The notes under the pieces: generated by a model | What the model saw: only the letters and a program-made list of their open reading frames with translations | Told to the model about the DNA's origin: nothing | The model's database searches: none | DNA from: Laguncularia racemosa | Lineage: Eukaryota; Streptophyta; Magnoliopsida; Myrtales; Combretaceae | Length of the DNA: 64,000 nt | Direction of reading: 5' to 3' | NCBI GenBank assembly: GCA_037954665.1 | Contig: JBBMOL010000057.1 | Location: forward strand, 248,001 to 312,000 | Position numbers and translations under genes: made by a program | In this document: positions 11,777 to 22,990 of the stretch, one piece after another | Numbering within the stretch: the first letter of the stretch is position 1 | Layout: each line of letters opens with the position of its first letter

Positions 11777-13543
11777 CTAAAACTGATGTACCTCAGATGG
11801 AGTTATTGGCGACAGAACTATGCGAGACTCGCCCATACTAAACATATAGGTATTTCTAAACCCATCATGTAACACCTGTGGATCAAACAACCAAGGTCGA
11901 CCCAACAACAAATGGAATGCATGCATATGGATTACATCACACAGGATCTCATCATAATATTTCTGCCTAACACTCACAGGAACCTTAGCCCTAAGTGCAA
12001 CATACATACTACCTCAATTATCCAGCCAATGCAAGTTATATAGGCTAGGATGTGGAATAGTAGATAGATGTAATTTGTCTACTAGTGCAGCAGATATAAC
12101 ATTCGTGCAACTACCACTATTGATGATGAGTACATAAAGGTTACCTCTAATTCTGCAAGAGGTGTGAAATATGTTCTCCCTCCGAATGTCATTAGTATCA
12201 GGAGATATAGTTATAGCCCTGCGTAACACATTAATGGGTAGATATTGTTCACCTGTACGCTCCTCATGTGTCTCTACAGTTTGGTCATCATAATACTCCT
12301 ACAGTGTCGTTGGTAAATCTGTAGGTTCAGTCTGTTCATTGTCACCCTCAATATCTTCCCCAGTGCTCTCCATAACAGTCATCACCCTCTTATTTGGATA
12401 CTGTGTTGCCATATGCCCAAATCCCATGCATTTAAAGTACTTGATTTGGCTTGCCTTTTCCACTAGTAGATCCGGGAACAGTCTGCCTCACGTCTAGCAT
12501 TATTACCTCTTTACCCTTCCCAGTAAGTAAATTTTCTCTAATAGTATTTAAGGTAGTTTTGTCCACTGCTTTCACTGCCTCACCTACCGCCTTTGTTCCC
12601 CCTGATTGACCATCAGCTGCTATGGGTCTAGTAATAGCATTAGGTCTACTGCTCGGAGGCCTAAACAAGTTAGGCCTCCTTTGCCTCTCCACTTTTAAGG
12701 CCAACTGAATAGCCTCATCAAGTGTACTATAACACTGCAGCTCAACAACACACGCTATTTTATATTTCAAGCTTGAGACGAAGCATGCTACGGTTTGTTC
12801 TGGAGGTTCAACAGACCCACACCTAACCATAAGGGTTTCAAATTCCTGCACATAATCATCCACTGTCTTGCCTCCCTACCTCAAGGTCTGCAGTTGCATA
12901 AACAGTTTCTGTTTGTAGTGCTCAGGAATGAACCTTTTTCTCAATAACCTTTTCATATCCCTCCATGTCTGAATCTTAGCCTCTCCATCCCTACACCTGC
13001 TGATAATCAGATTCTTTCACTATAATGCAGCGTACCTTATAAACTCGACAGCAACCAATCAGACCCTGGTATTATCATTGATCTCATAACATTCAAAGAG
13101 ACCCTCAACCTTGTCCTCCCAATCTAAATAATCATCAGTTGATCGCTTGCCATCATAAGAAGGCATCAACAGTTTCACATACTTCAAGCCCCGAGGTGGC
13201 CTGAAACCCCTATTCTGATATGGATTAGCCCAAAATTGTCATCCCTTTCTTCCTTGTATGGAAGATACTCCTCACCCAGCCTTCTATTCAGATTTCCATC
13301 TCCCACTACTCTATCTCTATGAGGATTCGATGGAGCTACCCGAGGTGATGCCAGATGGTTTACCACTGGTGGTTGTGGTAATGTCATTCTATCAATCCTA
13401 GTTGCCAAAGTAGCAACTATGGTAGTAAGATCCTGGAGCTGTTCTTCCAAAGTCCCCCTACCTGCAACATTAAGACCCTAACCTCCACCAACATGACTAT
13501 TGGCTTCATTGCCAATTCCCCCATTCACGATATCATTCGACAT
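11777..13543 (-). pseudogene. Gag-protease remnant of the nested element
   Basis: The ATG is at 13543 on the - strand, with a stop about 21 codons in. Downstream gag segments (13450-13184, 12863-12432) include MDDYVQEFETLMVRCG and YCTLDEAIQ-type helices, typical of the retrotransposon gag domain. The protease segment (12229-12014, continued 12007-11777) has the retropepsin layout ending LLGRPWLFD. Its catalytic triad is INSGSC where DSGSC is expected, so the active-site Asp has become Asn. The same motif is intact in Gypsy-2 (VDSGSC), which makes the loss clear. Several stops break the frame. The gene is dead. Confidence 0.75.
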
Positions 13544-14850
13544 AGTTGCAGACTTGGTATATTGAACCTCAAAGACAATTTGAAGCAAAGGAGCACACCT
13601 CACAACCACACTTCCTTTAACGCCACACAATAGCCACTACAAAAGGAAAACAAACAGCTCTACTTAACTTCACTCAAAACACATGTATGCTATTATAATC
13701 CACGTGTAGCACTCTTCTCCACAACACATTAACACATCACGATGCAACACATCTATAATTCACCACCACATGCAACACTTGCAATCCCCTTTTCAATCAA
13801 CACACACACAACGCCATGCATACACCATTTACTTAGCACACAAATGCAATGCCACATACATAACTTTTCTATACACGGTGCACAACAAATTCAATCACCA
13901 CAACAATAATATTTCCCACTCTCAAATCACGGTACAACAACTTTTCTCCAAATTCCACAAGACACTCACTTCACAAACAACCCCATGCCAAATTTACTCA
14001 CACTGCCACTGACATAATACACACACCACACTTAATTTCAAACAACAATAACACGCTCACGATGTAATACTCCACTTCCACGGCAACAATAACAAAAAGT
14101 ACTCCACTTCCAAAACAATTTCTAACCGTAACTTTACAAAGGTAACTCAATTCAAATTCAAATGGTTTCACTTATTGCAACCTTTCCACAATTGGTAAGA
14201 AATGATTTTCAAATTCAAACAAACACTCATTAACTCCTCAACTTAATAGATGTGTTTGAATTCAAATAAATTCCCTATTATCCCACACAATGCAAATATG
14301 AAAAATTGTTCACTTCCACTTCCAAATTGCACAAGAAATTACACAACACACTCTACAAGCTTCTTCAAACAACAAATCAATCACGGTATAGATGAGGTAA
14401 TTTTCAAATTCAAAAATTTAAATCAATAATACACTTCTACTCCTCTTCGCTTCTACAAGAATGATCAACCACAAGAAGCTACAACAAGCCTTTCAATTCA
14501 ACTTTAACAAGCAGCAAATTCACTTCTCAATCAAGACAATTACGCAACCTCAATTCACAACACACAATTTTGGATCACAATATGAAGAACCCTAATTGAA
14601 CATGAAGAATAAGAAATCAACCAACACTAAATCCTTTCTCTTAACTTGTGCTCTGATACCAAAAGATGATGTGCCTAAAACCAAGATTAAGCACATACAA
14701 AACCAATTTGAAAGACAATCAAACAATGTCAATCAAACTAGTCTCAATCACATGAACAATGGCGTCTATTTCCAATGAATGTAACCAATTCTTCAATTAG
14801 GATGTGTTCAATCTTAAATCCAAATATGATATAGCTCTGATACCAAAAGA

Positions 14851-15824
14851 TGATGTGCTCAAAACCAAGCCTAAACACATGCAAATGAATCAAATAAACA
14901 AACCCTAACTCACAATTAAAACCAGTCTAATAGAATCAAGAAATTGCATGACCCTAATGGAATTTTGATGAAAATTCAAAGGTCAAATGATGCAATTAAC
15001 AATCCATACATGTAATCTTCACCAAATAACAACAATTATAAGTGAAATCCACGTGAATCAAATTAAGAGGAATAGATCAAAACCGTGATTTCAACTTCTT
15101 CCTACAATTCCCAATTCACGTCACTAATGAAGATGATGATATCAAGTACTAAAACAATCAATCTTATAACAAGATAATTGATCACAAATGCAATAAAAAA
15201 TCTAACCAAGAAAAATCGAAATCAACCCTAGATATGACTCACTAGTGATGAAATGGAAACACAACAAAGAAGGAATTGATAATACTCCCTATAATTTCAA
15301 CTCTTGGAAATTGAAATTGATAAGAGAAATTGGATTTAGGAAACCTTAAGCCCTCTCACGAAAAGTGATGTTCAAAATTTGAAAAATTTTAGCCTCATCA
15401 AACCCTACTAATACTTGCTACTCCTAGGATTAGAAAATAGTCAAAAATTACAAGTTTGCCACTTTTAAGGTGGCTGGTCCTAAATGGAAATTACAATAAA
15501 ATGAAAGTATCACAAAAGAAAAATACAACATAAAATAATCCATAGAACAATTACAAAGTACAAAAATATCATAAGTCTTCATAAGTCAATGCTTCAGAAT
15601 GGAAACAATCGCAGTGGATCTTTGATTGTAAATCTGAAAATGTCCCATGCCCATCTACTAGTTTAGGACATATTAGCATCCCATGGAGAATTATTATTGT
15701 ACCTGTAAGATTATTTCTCAAATAGTTATTAGAATATAGGACATAAAGTGAAAATATAAGCGATTTGGACCATTAGCCAAATCCAGTTCTAAAGGTATAG
15801 GTAGTGCTAGAAAATTTCTCATCA
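14851..15824 (-). repeat. LTR of nested gag-protease element (5' LTR on the - strand)
   Basis: A 974-base LTR partner of 10643-11651. The initiator Met-tRNA primer site (GCTCTGATACCA on +, 14834-14845) lies five bases inside it, which sets the element's direction. The repeat ends at TTTCTCATCA and is followed by the CATAC target duplication. Between about 13550 and 14830 lies a C/A-rich, gene-free leader of the element. Confidence 0.85.
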
Positions 15825-15829
15825 CATAC

Positions 15830-16890
15830 ATTCCTTAGATCAAAACTAAAATCAGGAAACTTTTGGTCTAAATCCTTCCATGCTTCTAAGTCTGAAGGGT
15901 GCCTTAGAATATTATCCCCAATAGCATGCCCTTCTCTATGCCAAGTCTCATCTATTCAGTGACATGCCCTTCCTTATGCCATCTCATTAGAAGTGATGTT
16001 TTTCTACACATGAGCAATTGTTCAAGATGTGGTATTAGTGGAAAATACCGTAAAACCTTCATAGGAGTTTTCTTCTTTTTATTGTCACTCTTCGTTGCCC
16101 ACCTTGAATGGTTACATTATGGACAATAATCTAAGTCCTTAAATGCTTTCCTAAATAAGACACAGCCATTTTTACATGCATGAATAAGATGAGCATCCAT
16201 TCCCAATTGGTAACATTTTTTGACACTCATAATAGGAACCTAGGAGTAATTCTCCCTTTGGTAATATACTCTTCATAAAACTAAGCCAATTGTTGAAACT
16301 TTGTACAAATTGTCGACCGTCAACCTTGAAATGCATCATCTATATTACAGTAGATAGCAATGAAAATTTCTTACACCTTGGATAGACCTCACGTTTTGCT
16401 TCTTCAAATAAGCCACTCCACTTATCTATGTTAATTTCTTCCCCTCTGTTATCCTCCAACATATCATCTTTAGAGTCATTACCACTACATGCTAAATCCT
16501 CTAATATTTGATGATCAGCATCATCCTCAAATGTATGGCCATTATCACATACCACTTCCTCCATTGTCGGTGGGTCTTACACACTAGTTTAGTTGTTACT
16601 AATCCTAGAGCAATTAAACCTAAGTATATACGATCCAACTTATCAATATGTGATGTCTCCCCATGAAATATCCAAGTCGTGTAAAACCATGTCATTCCTT
16701 AACTAATTAGATGAACCTCAATAGCCTATATTGGTAACCATTCTTGATTAAGACAATCTCGATATGGACAACGAATAAATCTATCTGAATCCCAACGATG
16801 TTGCACGGCTACTTCAAGGAAACTTCGTACCCCTTGGATATATTTTGAAGAAGTACGATCATGTGTCATGTGCCATCTCCTTCCACTCAT
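15830..16890 (-). pseudogene. CACTA tnp2 transposase, N-terminal part
   Basis: On the - strand the frame can begin at an ATG at 16890 and reads HDRTSSKYIQGVRSFLEVA, then CPYRDCLNQEW and FYTTWIFHGE. This is the transposase-associated Cys-containing N-terminal domain of plant CACTA proteins. Continuing, 16564-16340 gives an acidic linker (DNGHTFEDDADHQILEDLA), and the segment near 16060-15930 gives RYFPLIPHLEQLLM with MRWHKEGH, characteristic of Transposase_21. A stop lies between the two N-terminal pieces and others follow. The gene resumes at 10637 after the nested retroelement. Confidence 0.8.
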
Positions 16891-16949
16891 CCTAAACATG
16901 TAATCGCCATTATCATATGCAACAATAAAGGGAGTATCAACACATTTTG

Positions 16950-17985
16950 CTGAGTCTTATGAAAAAAAAAAAAATACCATAGCTCTCCAAATGGAAAATG
17001 CCGTAAAACTAACAAGCACTTCAAAAGGCAATTCTAGAACTAATCAAATGGTAATTAAAATCAACATTGCCAATTCAACAAGACTATAAGTTATAATGCC
17101 ATATTGCACAAGTATAAGCATCGTAAATAAGGCAGTATTTCTAGAACTAACAAGCACTTATGTAATGTCCCTTGTTATGATAATTAGAGAAGGAATTCAT
17201 GGAGAAAAGCATCATATATATAAAAATATATAGCATTATAATTACACGAGATGAATAAACAACAATTTTAGTTTAACTTATTACTCTAGAGGGATGATGA
17301 ACAACATACACTATATATCTTTTTACCTTAGACACTAGGCTTCCAACCTCCTGTTGGCGTTTAACTCGTGAGGAGACCTTCCAAGCTCCTTCTATTGAGC
17401 TCCTTCAGCCCGACTACTTCTATAAATTTTTTTTCCTCCTACCCAATTTAAATGCGCATTCAAAACGAAAACCCCATTTTTTTTCCTTCTACCGACCTCG
17501 TCTTGCTGCCTTCAAACCGAAATCCTCACATACTTTTTTCTTTTGCAGAGCTCCTTTTGCCCAACTCCTACCGCATTCAAACCGAACACCTCTCAAGCTG
17601 AACGATCACTATTTCACCCAACAAAACCCCAAATCCAACAACAACACTAGAACAAGCCACAAATTGTTGTTTAGATATAACGACATCAAATCAAGTCGGA
17701 CTTCTTGAGCTTCATAAATTTCTTCATTCCATAGAGAACCCAAAAAATAAAAACCAAAACTTTTAGGTAAATAGACAGGGGAAGTGGGGGGAAGAGGACG
17801 AGATGTTTAGGCATACCTTTTACAAGCCACGGATCTAGCCGAACGAGAGAGCCTGCTTGCGGATTCTAGGTAAAAAGACTAGCGACAGAGGTGTTTTGGG
17901 TCTATGTTTTCTGATAAAACGTGAGGCTTGGGACGATGGGAGGGAAGAAGATGAGGAGAGGAGGGAAAATGCCGAGGAAAAGTAC
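16950..17985. other. CACTA 5' non-coding region
   Basis: Between the tnp2 start and the right subterminal repeats. It is rich in A/C and C/T, with no open frame of note. It would hold the transposase promoter and untranslated leader if the element were active. Nothing else was recognised. Confidence 0.5.
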
Positions 17986-17989
17986 AGGG

Positions 17990-18350
17990 GGGCCCAAATT
18001 TAGCTGACATGTGGCAATTACTTTCTCGAAAATAAGCAATTGCGATGAAAATGGCATACGCGGCAATCATATCGTCGGTAATAGCATTTGCGATAATTAT
18101 GCTCCCGAAAAAAGCCCTCCCTTTTGCAACAATTAACTTCTCGCAATAACTATGTATTATTTGTGAGGTAGATGCAGCAATCACATTGTTGGTAATAGCA
18201 TTTGCGAGAATTATGTTTCCGGAAAATGCCCTCCCTTTTGCGGCAATTAACTTCTCGCAATAATGATGTATTATTTACGAGAATTGTTTTCTCGGAAATA
18301 TGCATTTTCCTTTCTGGCGATTTATTTCTCACAATATAATTTCTCGCATT
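17990..18350. repeat. CACTA right subterminal repeat array
   Basis: Copies of GCGGCAATTAACTTCTCGCAATAA and GTAATAGCATTTGCGA occur in both orientations, including a near-duplicate block (18060-18150 against 18180-18270). The sequence family matches the left array, which confirms that both ends belong to one element. Confidence 0.7.
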
Positions 18351-18373
18351 TGCTCATTTCTGTTGTAGTGAGA

Positions 18374-18902
18374 CCTATCACCAACATAAAATGTGTTTAA
18401 TAAATAGGTTTAATTATGAGTTAAAACTCTCTTACATAATTAATAAACATATCATATTATAAGTGGAGGTATTTAAGCATGAATTTATTTAGGCCTAGAC
18501 AAGTAATTAACACGTTTGTACATCGCTAAATGAAAACCCCCTTGTCATGAATGAGCTCGCTAGATGAAGTGCATAATATCGGAGTCAATAATTAGCAACG
18601 GAAATTATTGGTCTATTTTTATCTTGGATTAGATTAACTGGTTAATAGAGAAAATACATAAATCAAGGTTTGTTTTTTTTTAATTTTTTTTATCCGTTCC
18701 TTTCACAAGGACAAGTATGTTACAATAATCAAGGGGAAAAAGCCTAAGTAAAAAAGACGATCTACTATGATTCAAATGCTTTTGTAATAATTAATGGCGA
18801 CATGATATATTATCAAATAATTTCCACATAGAAAAATATATATCTTGATGATCCAGCTATATCCATTGATCTGCTTTCCCGAATGTGTACACTTTGCATT
18901 CT
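18374..18902. other. AT-rich spacer, upstream flank of LEA_2 copy C
   Basis: No gene. The stretch 18545-18700 (CTAGATGAAGTGCATAAT ... TTAGCAACG) is a weak relative of duplicated upstream flanks at 22490-22560 and 34020-34090, so it is the distal upstream part of the LEA_2 unit. Confidence 0.45.
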
Positions 18903-18903
18903 T

Positions 18904-19075
18904 GTGGACCCATCGAAGCTACGCTTGATGGAAAAATCCACCTGATCTAACATGAAAATGTCCTCACGCGGAGAAAGTCACAACATCCAGAGAGTCAACA
19001 AGATACCGCATAAACAACAGTTGACTTCAAAACAAAGCTAATGCGCACTCCCCCGTATTTCTCAAACTATATATA
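18904..19075 (+). promoter_or_regulatory. Promoter of LEA_2 gene C
   Basis: GTGGACCCATCGAAGCTACG...TTGATGG at 18904-18931 is the conserved palindromic block. GAAAGTCACAACATCCAGAG with AGTCAAC (W-box-like, opposite strand) lies at 18975-18999. A TATATATA box is at 19068-19075, about 140 bases before the ATG. Order and spacing match genes A and F. Confidence 0.65.
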
Positions 19076-19212
19076 CCGATGAGCCCAAATTCCAAAACCA
19101 CAACAAACCTACTTCTATTGAAGTACAAGAGCAACAAAGTGAAAGGAGCAACTTCGCATTCTCATTTTCAAATTAAAACCAACGTTAGCTATATACCTTT
19201 GACATATCGTAT

Positions 19213-19821
19213 ATGGCTGAAAAGATTGAGCATGTGTATCCAAGAGGTGATGAAGAGTCCTTGCAAATGAAGGAAGAAAAACGAAAGAAGAGGATGAAAT
19301 GGGCAGCCTACATTGCTGCTTTTGCTGTGTTTCAAACCATTGTGATTTTGGTCTTTGTACTTGTTGTAATGCATGTACACAAGCCCAAATTCAGAATAAG
19401 CTCTCTTGAGATTGAAACCCTAACGACCAACACCCAAACACCTTCTTTTAATATGAGTTTTGTTACTCCAATCAGAGTGAAGAACACAAATTTTGGTTCT
19501 TATAAGTATGATGCTACCACTGTGGATTTCACCTATGGTGGTGTTCAAGTTGGGCAAGTGACTATTCCAAAAAGTAAGGTTGATTTCAAATCTACGAAGA
19601 AGATTACTGCTAATGTCACTCTATCTTCTACTACATTGACTAGTACTTCAACTCTTGGTATTGAATTGAATTCTAGGGTTTTGACATTGAGCAGCCAGGG
19701 AATGATGAATGGAAAGGTGGAACTGATGTTTATATTTAAGAAGAAGAAGTCCACGAATATGAATTGCACAATGGAAATTGATGTGTCTGCTAAAACAATG
19801 AAGTCCTTGTCATGCAAATGA
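19213..19821 (+). CDS. LEA_2 (NDR1/HIN1-like) membrane protein, copy C
   Basis: A complete 202-residue LEA_2 protein, colinear with copies A and F. It has a basic cytosolic tail (EEKRKKRMK at 21-29), one membrane helix (about 30-53) and a LEA_2 beta-sandwich domain with VKNTNFGSYKYDA and VLTLSSQGMMNGKVEL. Relative to A and F, Gly replaces Thr near residue 164 (QGMMNGK against QGTMNGK), and Ser97 replaces Pro in NFG(P/S)YKY, as in copy G. No stops or frameshifts are present and the promoter block and TATA box are intact, so it should be expressed. The likely location is the plasma membrane or ER with the LEA_2 domain outside the cytosol; stress or defence involvement is family knowledge. The immediately downstream copy D is a broken duplicate. 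Confidence 0.9.
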   Translation: MAEKIEHVYPRGDEESLQMKEEKRKKRMKWAAYIAAFAVFQTIVILVFVLVVMHVHKPKFRISSLEIETLTTNTQTPSFNMSFVTPIRVKNTNFGSYKYDATTVDFTYGGVQVGQVTIPKSKVDFKSTKKITANVTLSSTTLTSTSTLGIELNSRVLTLSSQGMMNGKVELMFIFKKKKSTNMNCTMEIDVSAKTMKSLSCK

Positions 19822-20450
19822 ACCACTTGAAGAGTTTCTATATAGGATGCAGCTTTGAGTGATATATTCTTTGAAATTTTAATTTTAATTTTTTTTTTCT
19901 TATACTTCTTTATATGTCAAAATATTTGCATAGAATATGATGTATGGGGCTTTATTTGGCAAGTTTTGATTCATGAATTATATATGTCTCGATGTAAAGC
20001 TATTATGTTGTAACGGCTAAATGACTAAATATGTGACAATGTAATTACGTGTTATCTACATTCTCAACTTTTGATCATGGTCATCAAACCTCTCCTAATT
20101 ATCATGATGTAGTAAAAAGTATCAAGGTTTGCCTTGACATTATAGACAGGATAGGTCTTCCTCCACATTACATCTAGCATTTGGTAGACAATTTTATATG
20201 CAAGTATGGTTATAAATGAGTTAAACTAGTAAATTACTCGAGCTTAGTTTGAACTTGATTAGTGAACAAGTTGAACTTGATTTTAAAATAAAATTTATTT
20301 ATTTAAAAAAATGAACGTCAAACTCTTGTTTAAACTCACAAGTTAACTAAAAAATAGACTTATTTATTTGCTTGCAAACTTGCTCACGAGCCCACTTACA
20401 TAGTATTTTAAAATATGCAAATATTGTAATTTGTAAATACTCCTAGTATT
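19822..20450. other. 3' flank of LEA_2 copy C, duplicated after copy D
   Basis: No gene. The flank, including ATGTAGTAAAAAGTATCAAGG (20108-20128) and GGTAGACAATTTTATATGC (20182-20200), recurs almost exactly downstream of copy D at about 22070-22170. A partial copy resumes at 33694. These matches mark the edges of tandem duplications. Confidence 0.6.
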
Positions 20451-20538
20451 TCTCGGAAAGTACTTTTCTTCTCCTGTGTTTTTCTTCTCATTTTCAAATT
20501 AAAACCAGCGTTAGCTATATACCTTCGACATATCCTAT

Positions 20539-21788
20539 ATGGCCGAAAAGATCGGGCATGTGTATCCAAGAGGTGATGAAGAGTCTTTGCAAATGAAGGA
20601 AGAAAAACGAAAGAAGAGGATGAAATGGGCAGCTTACATTTCTGCTTTTGCTGTGTTTCAAGCTATTGTGATTTTGGTCTTTGTACTTATTGTAATGTGT
20701 GTACATAGACCCAAATTTAGAATAAGCTCTTTTGAGATTCAAACCCCAATGACCAACACCCAAACACCTTCTTCCAATATGACTTTTTTTGCTCCAATTA
20801 AAGTGAAGAATATAAACTTTGGTCTTAAAAGTATGATGTTACCACTATGGATTTCACCTATGGTGGTGTTCAAGTTGGGCAAGTCTTTAAAGGCATGAAC
20901 GACGTCTACACATTTAGTGTAACTCTTCTTTTTTTTTTTTTTTTTTTCTTTTTTACACTTTGGCACATGAAAACATAGTAGTTTAACCCTTATACAAATA
21001 CCAAATGGCAAATTAGTTGGTCCTAACTATAATATGCTCAAATAAGTCTTTTTTTTTATATATTACGAGCTTTATAACTTTAAATGAATAAAAAGTTATG
21101 ACCCTTTAAAATTAGAAAAGCAAATCACATCAGTTTCAGTTTTTTTTTTTCTAACTTTGAAAGATCACAACTTTTTGCTTGTTTTGAGTTACGAAGCTCA
21201 TAATATATATATAAAAAAAAACTAATTTGAGTATATTATAGCTAAGAGTAAACGGCATTGCCATTAGGTATTTTTATAAGGTTCAAATTGTTATATTTTC
21301 ATGTGACAAAGTATTAAAAAAAAAAGGTCATACTAAAGACGTGAATAGCAATATGCTTGAGGGCACATATTGGGTCTATGCTTTTAATTTTGCAAATTTT
21401 GAAAAAAAAAAAAAAGAAGTCACAAATCACGTTCGTGTTTTTAAAACCTATTTTTGGCATAATTTTTGCTAGTAATATATTTCAAAATTAAAAAAAAAAT
21501 AGTATTTAAGAGTGTTCCCTTGAGTGTATATTCCAAAAAGTAAGGTTAATTTCAAATCTACCATGAAGATTAATGCTAATGTCACTCTATCTTCTGCTAT
21601 GTTGACTAGCACTTCAACTCTTGGTATTGAATTGAATTCTAGGGTTTTAACATTGAGCAGCCAGGAACAATGAATGGAAAGGTGGGGTTAATGTTTATAT
21701 TTAAGAAGAAGAAGTCCATGAATATGAATTGCACAATGGAAGTTGATGTGTTTGCCAAAACATTGAAGTCCTTGTTATGCAAATGGGT
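20539..21788 (+). pseudogene. LEA_2 copy D, broken by frameshifts and a foldback insertion
   Basis: Starts like the intact copies (ATG at 20539; N-terminal tail and membrane helix intact). A single-base deletion near 20824, within the NFG(P)YKY motif, shifts the frame, and the frame stops at 20896-20898. At about 20885, after GGGCAAGT, a 640-base foldback element interrupts the gene. Homology to the gene resumes at about 21527 (ATTCCAAAAAGTAAGG). A second one-base deletion occurs in the CAGG-AACAATG motif (about 21665), and the final stop has become TGG. Upstream, the conserved palindrome, W-box and TATA box are missing: homology to the promoter starts only about 90 bases before the ATG. It cannot make the normal protein. 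Confidence 0.85.
20886..21526. mobile_element. Foldback (long inverted repeat) element inside LEA_2 copy D
   Basis: About 640 bases with no coding capacity. The left half, 20905-21070 (ACACTTTGGCACATGAAAACAT..., then TAATATGCTCAAATAAG), is the inverse of the right half, 21180-21350 (..TTTGAGTATATTATAG, ..ATATTTTCATGTGACAAAGT). The arms are interrupted by A/T runs. Intact LEA_2 copies lack this segment exactly between GGGCAAGT and ATTCC, which proves insertion. Target duplications are not clear. It is a non-autonomous element of unknown superfamily; a MULE-type foldback is one option. Confidence 0.7.
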
Positions 21789-22990
21789 TACATGAAGAGT
21801 TTCTATATAAGATGTAGATCTGAGTGATATAATCTTTAAATTTTTAATTTTTTAATTTTTTTCTTATGCCTCTATATATGTCGAATTATTTGCATAGAAT
21901 ATGACATGGAGCTTTATTTGGCAGGTTTTGATTCATGAAATATATATGTCTTGATGTAACGCTATTATGTTGTCATAGCCAAACGACTTATTATGTGATA
22001 ATGTAATTACATGTTATCTACATTCTCATTAACTTTTGATCATGGCTATCAAACCCCTCCTAATTATCATGATGTAGTAAAAAGTATCAAGGATGTGCCT
22101 TGACATTATAGACAAGATAGGTCTTCCTCCGCATGACATCTAGCAGTAGGTAGACAATTTTATATGCAAGTAGGGTTATAAATGAGTCAAACTTCTTCCA
22201 AATTACTTGAGCATAGTTCAAGCTTGAATAGTGAACAAGTTGAACTTGAATTTAAAATAAAACTTGTTTATTTAAAAGAATGAAACTCAAGCTTCTATTT
22301 AGACTCACGAGCTAACTAAAAAATAGGCTTATTTATCTGTTTGCAAACTTTCTCACATGTTGACTTACATAGTATTTTAAAATATCCAAATATTGTAATT
22401 TGTAAATATTTTATTTATTGTTGTGGCAAATAAATTAAGATAGATACCTAGGAATTAGCTTTAAAGGAGTAAAACATTTATGAGAGCTAGCTAGATGAGG
22501 TACATAATGCTGGAGCTTGTAATTAGCAACTTGAAACATTAGTCCATTATTATCATGGAATTAAATAAGAGACTGATTAATAAATTTATAACTCAAATTT
22601 CTTCTTTTTCTTCCTCTTGTACATAGAAGTACATTGGATTAGTAAAAAGGTTAGAAAACTTTACAATAAAGAACGATGTATTATGATTTAAGTGCTAATT
22701 GGATTGGTAAGTAATAAATATTAACATATGGCAATATCTTCCTCACTTAACAAGAATTGTCATATGAGGTCTCATTCACTGTTGCAAAGCATTCATCTAG
22801 TAGGGGAGAGCATTGAAATCCATGGAACTTTATGATTTGTAGACTCTCAATAGATATTTCTATAGTGGATATTAAACATGATAGTAAATCTCCTAGTTTT
22901 AAATTTTCAAAACCTATAAATTTAAGGTATATAGTACATTGTATAGTCTTGTACTCATTTCAAAACTCTTTTAAAACTAGTATGTAGGTC
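21789..22990. other. Duplicated LEA_2 downstream and distal upstream flank
   Basis: No gene. 21930-22440 repeats the 3' flank of copy C (20000-20440). 22430-22990 repeats the distal upstream flank found at 33970-34520 and, more weakly, 35440-35880 (shared strings AAGATAGATACCTAGGAATTAG, CATATGGCAATAT, GGGGAGAGCATTGAAAT). The block would lead to another LEA_2 gene, but the homology ends near 22990 (AAAACTAGTAT) and unrelated sequence follows. Confidence 0.6.

Larger units (their letters stand above)
10643..15824 (-). mobile_element. Non-autonomous Gypsy-type LTR element with gag and protease only, nested in the CACTA element
   Basis: Two LTRs (10643-11651 and 14851-15824) start TGATGT and end TTTCTCATCA. 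They are bounded by a perfect CATAC duplication (10638-10642 and 15825-15829). The primer site complementary to initiator Met-tRNA reads GCTCTGATACCA on the + strand at 14834-14845, which puts the element on the - strand. The 3.2-kb interior holds gag and protease remnants; no reverse transcriptase, RNase H or integrase motif is visible. This fits the TR-GAG class of terminal-repeat elements that depend on a partner for reverse transcription. The LTRs differ by many substitutions and about 35 bases in length, so it is old. Confidence 0.85.
6746..18370 (-). mobile_element. CACTA (En/Spm) DNA transposon, about 11.6 kb including a nested retroelement
   Basis: The left end starts CACTACAACA at 6746 and the right end is its inverse, ending TGTTGTAGTG at 18370. 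Each end is flanked by AGA (6743-6745 and 18371-18373), the 3-bp target duplication expected of CACTA elements. Both ends carry arrays of short GCAAT/TTGCGAG-type subterminal repeats. Inside, on the - strand, are remains of the two standard genes: a tnp2 transposase (16890 to about 9050) and a second tnpA-like protein (about 9050 to 7965). Both are interrupted by stops, and tnp2 is also split by a retroelement. The copy is not autonomous; trans-mobilisation by a relative is possible since its ends are intact. Confidence 0.9.
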
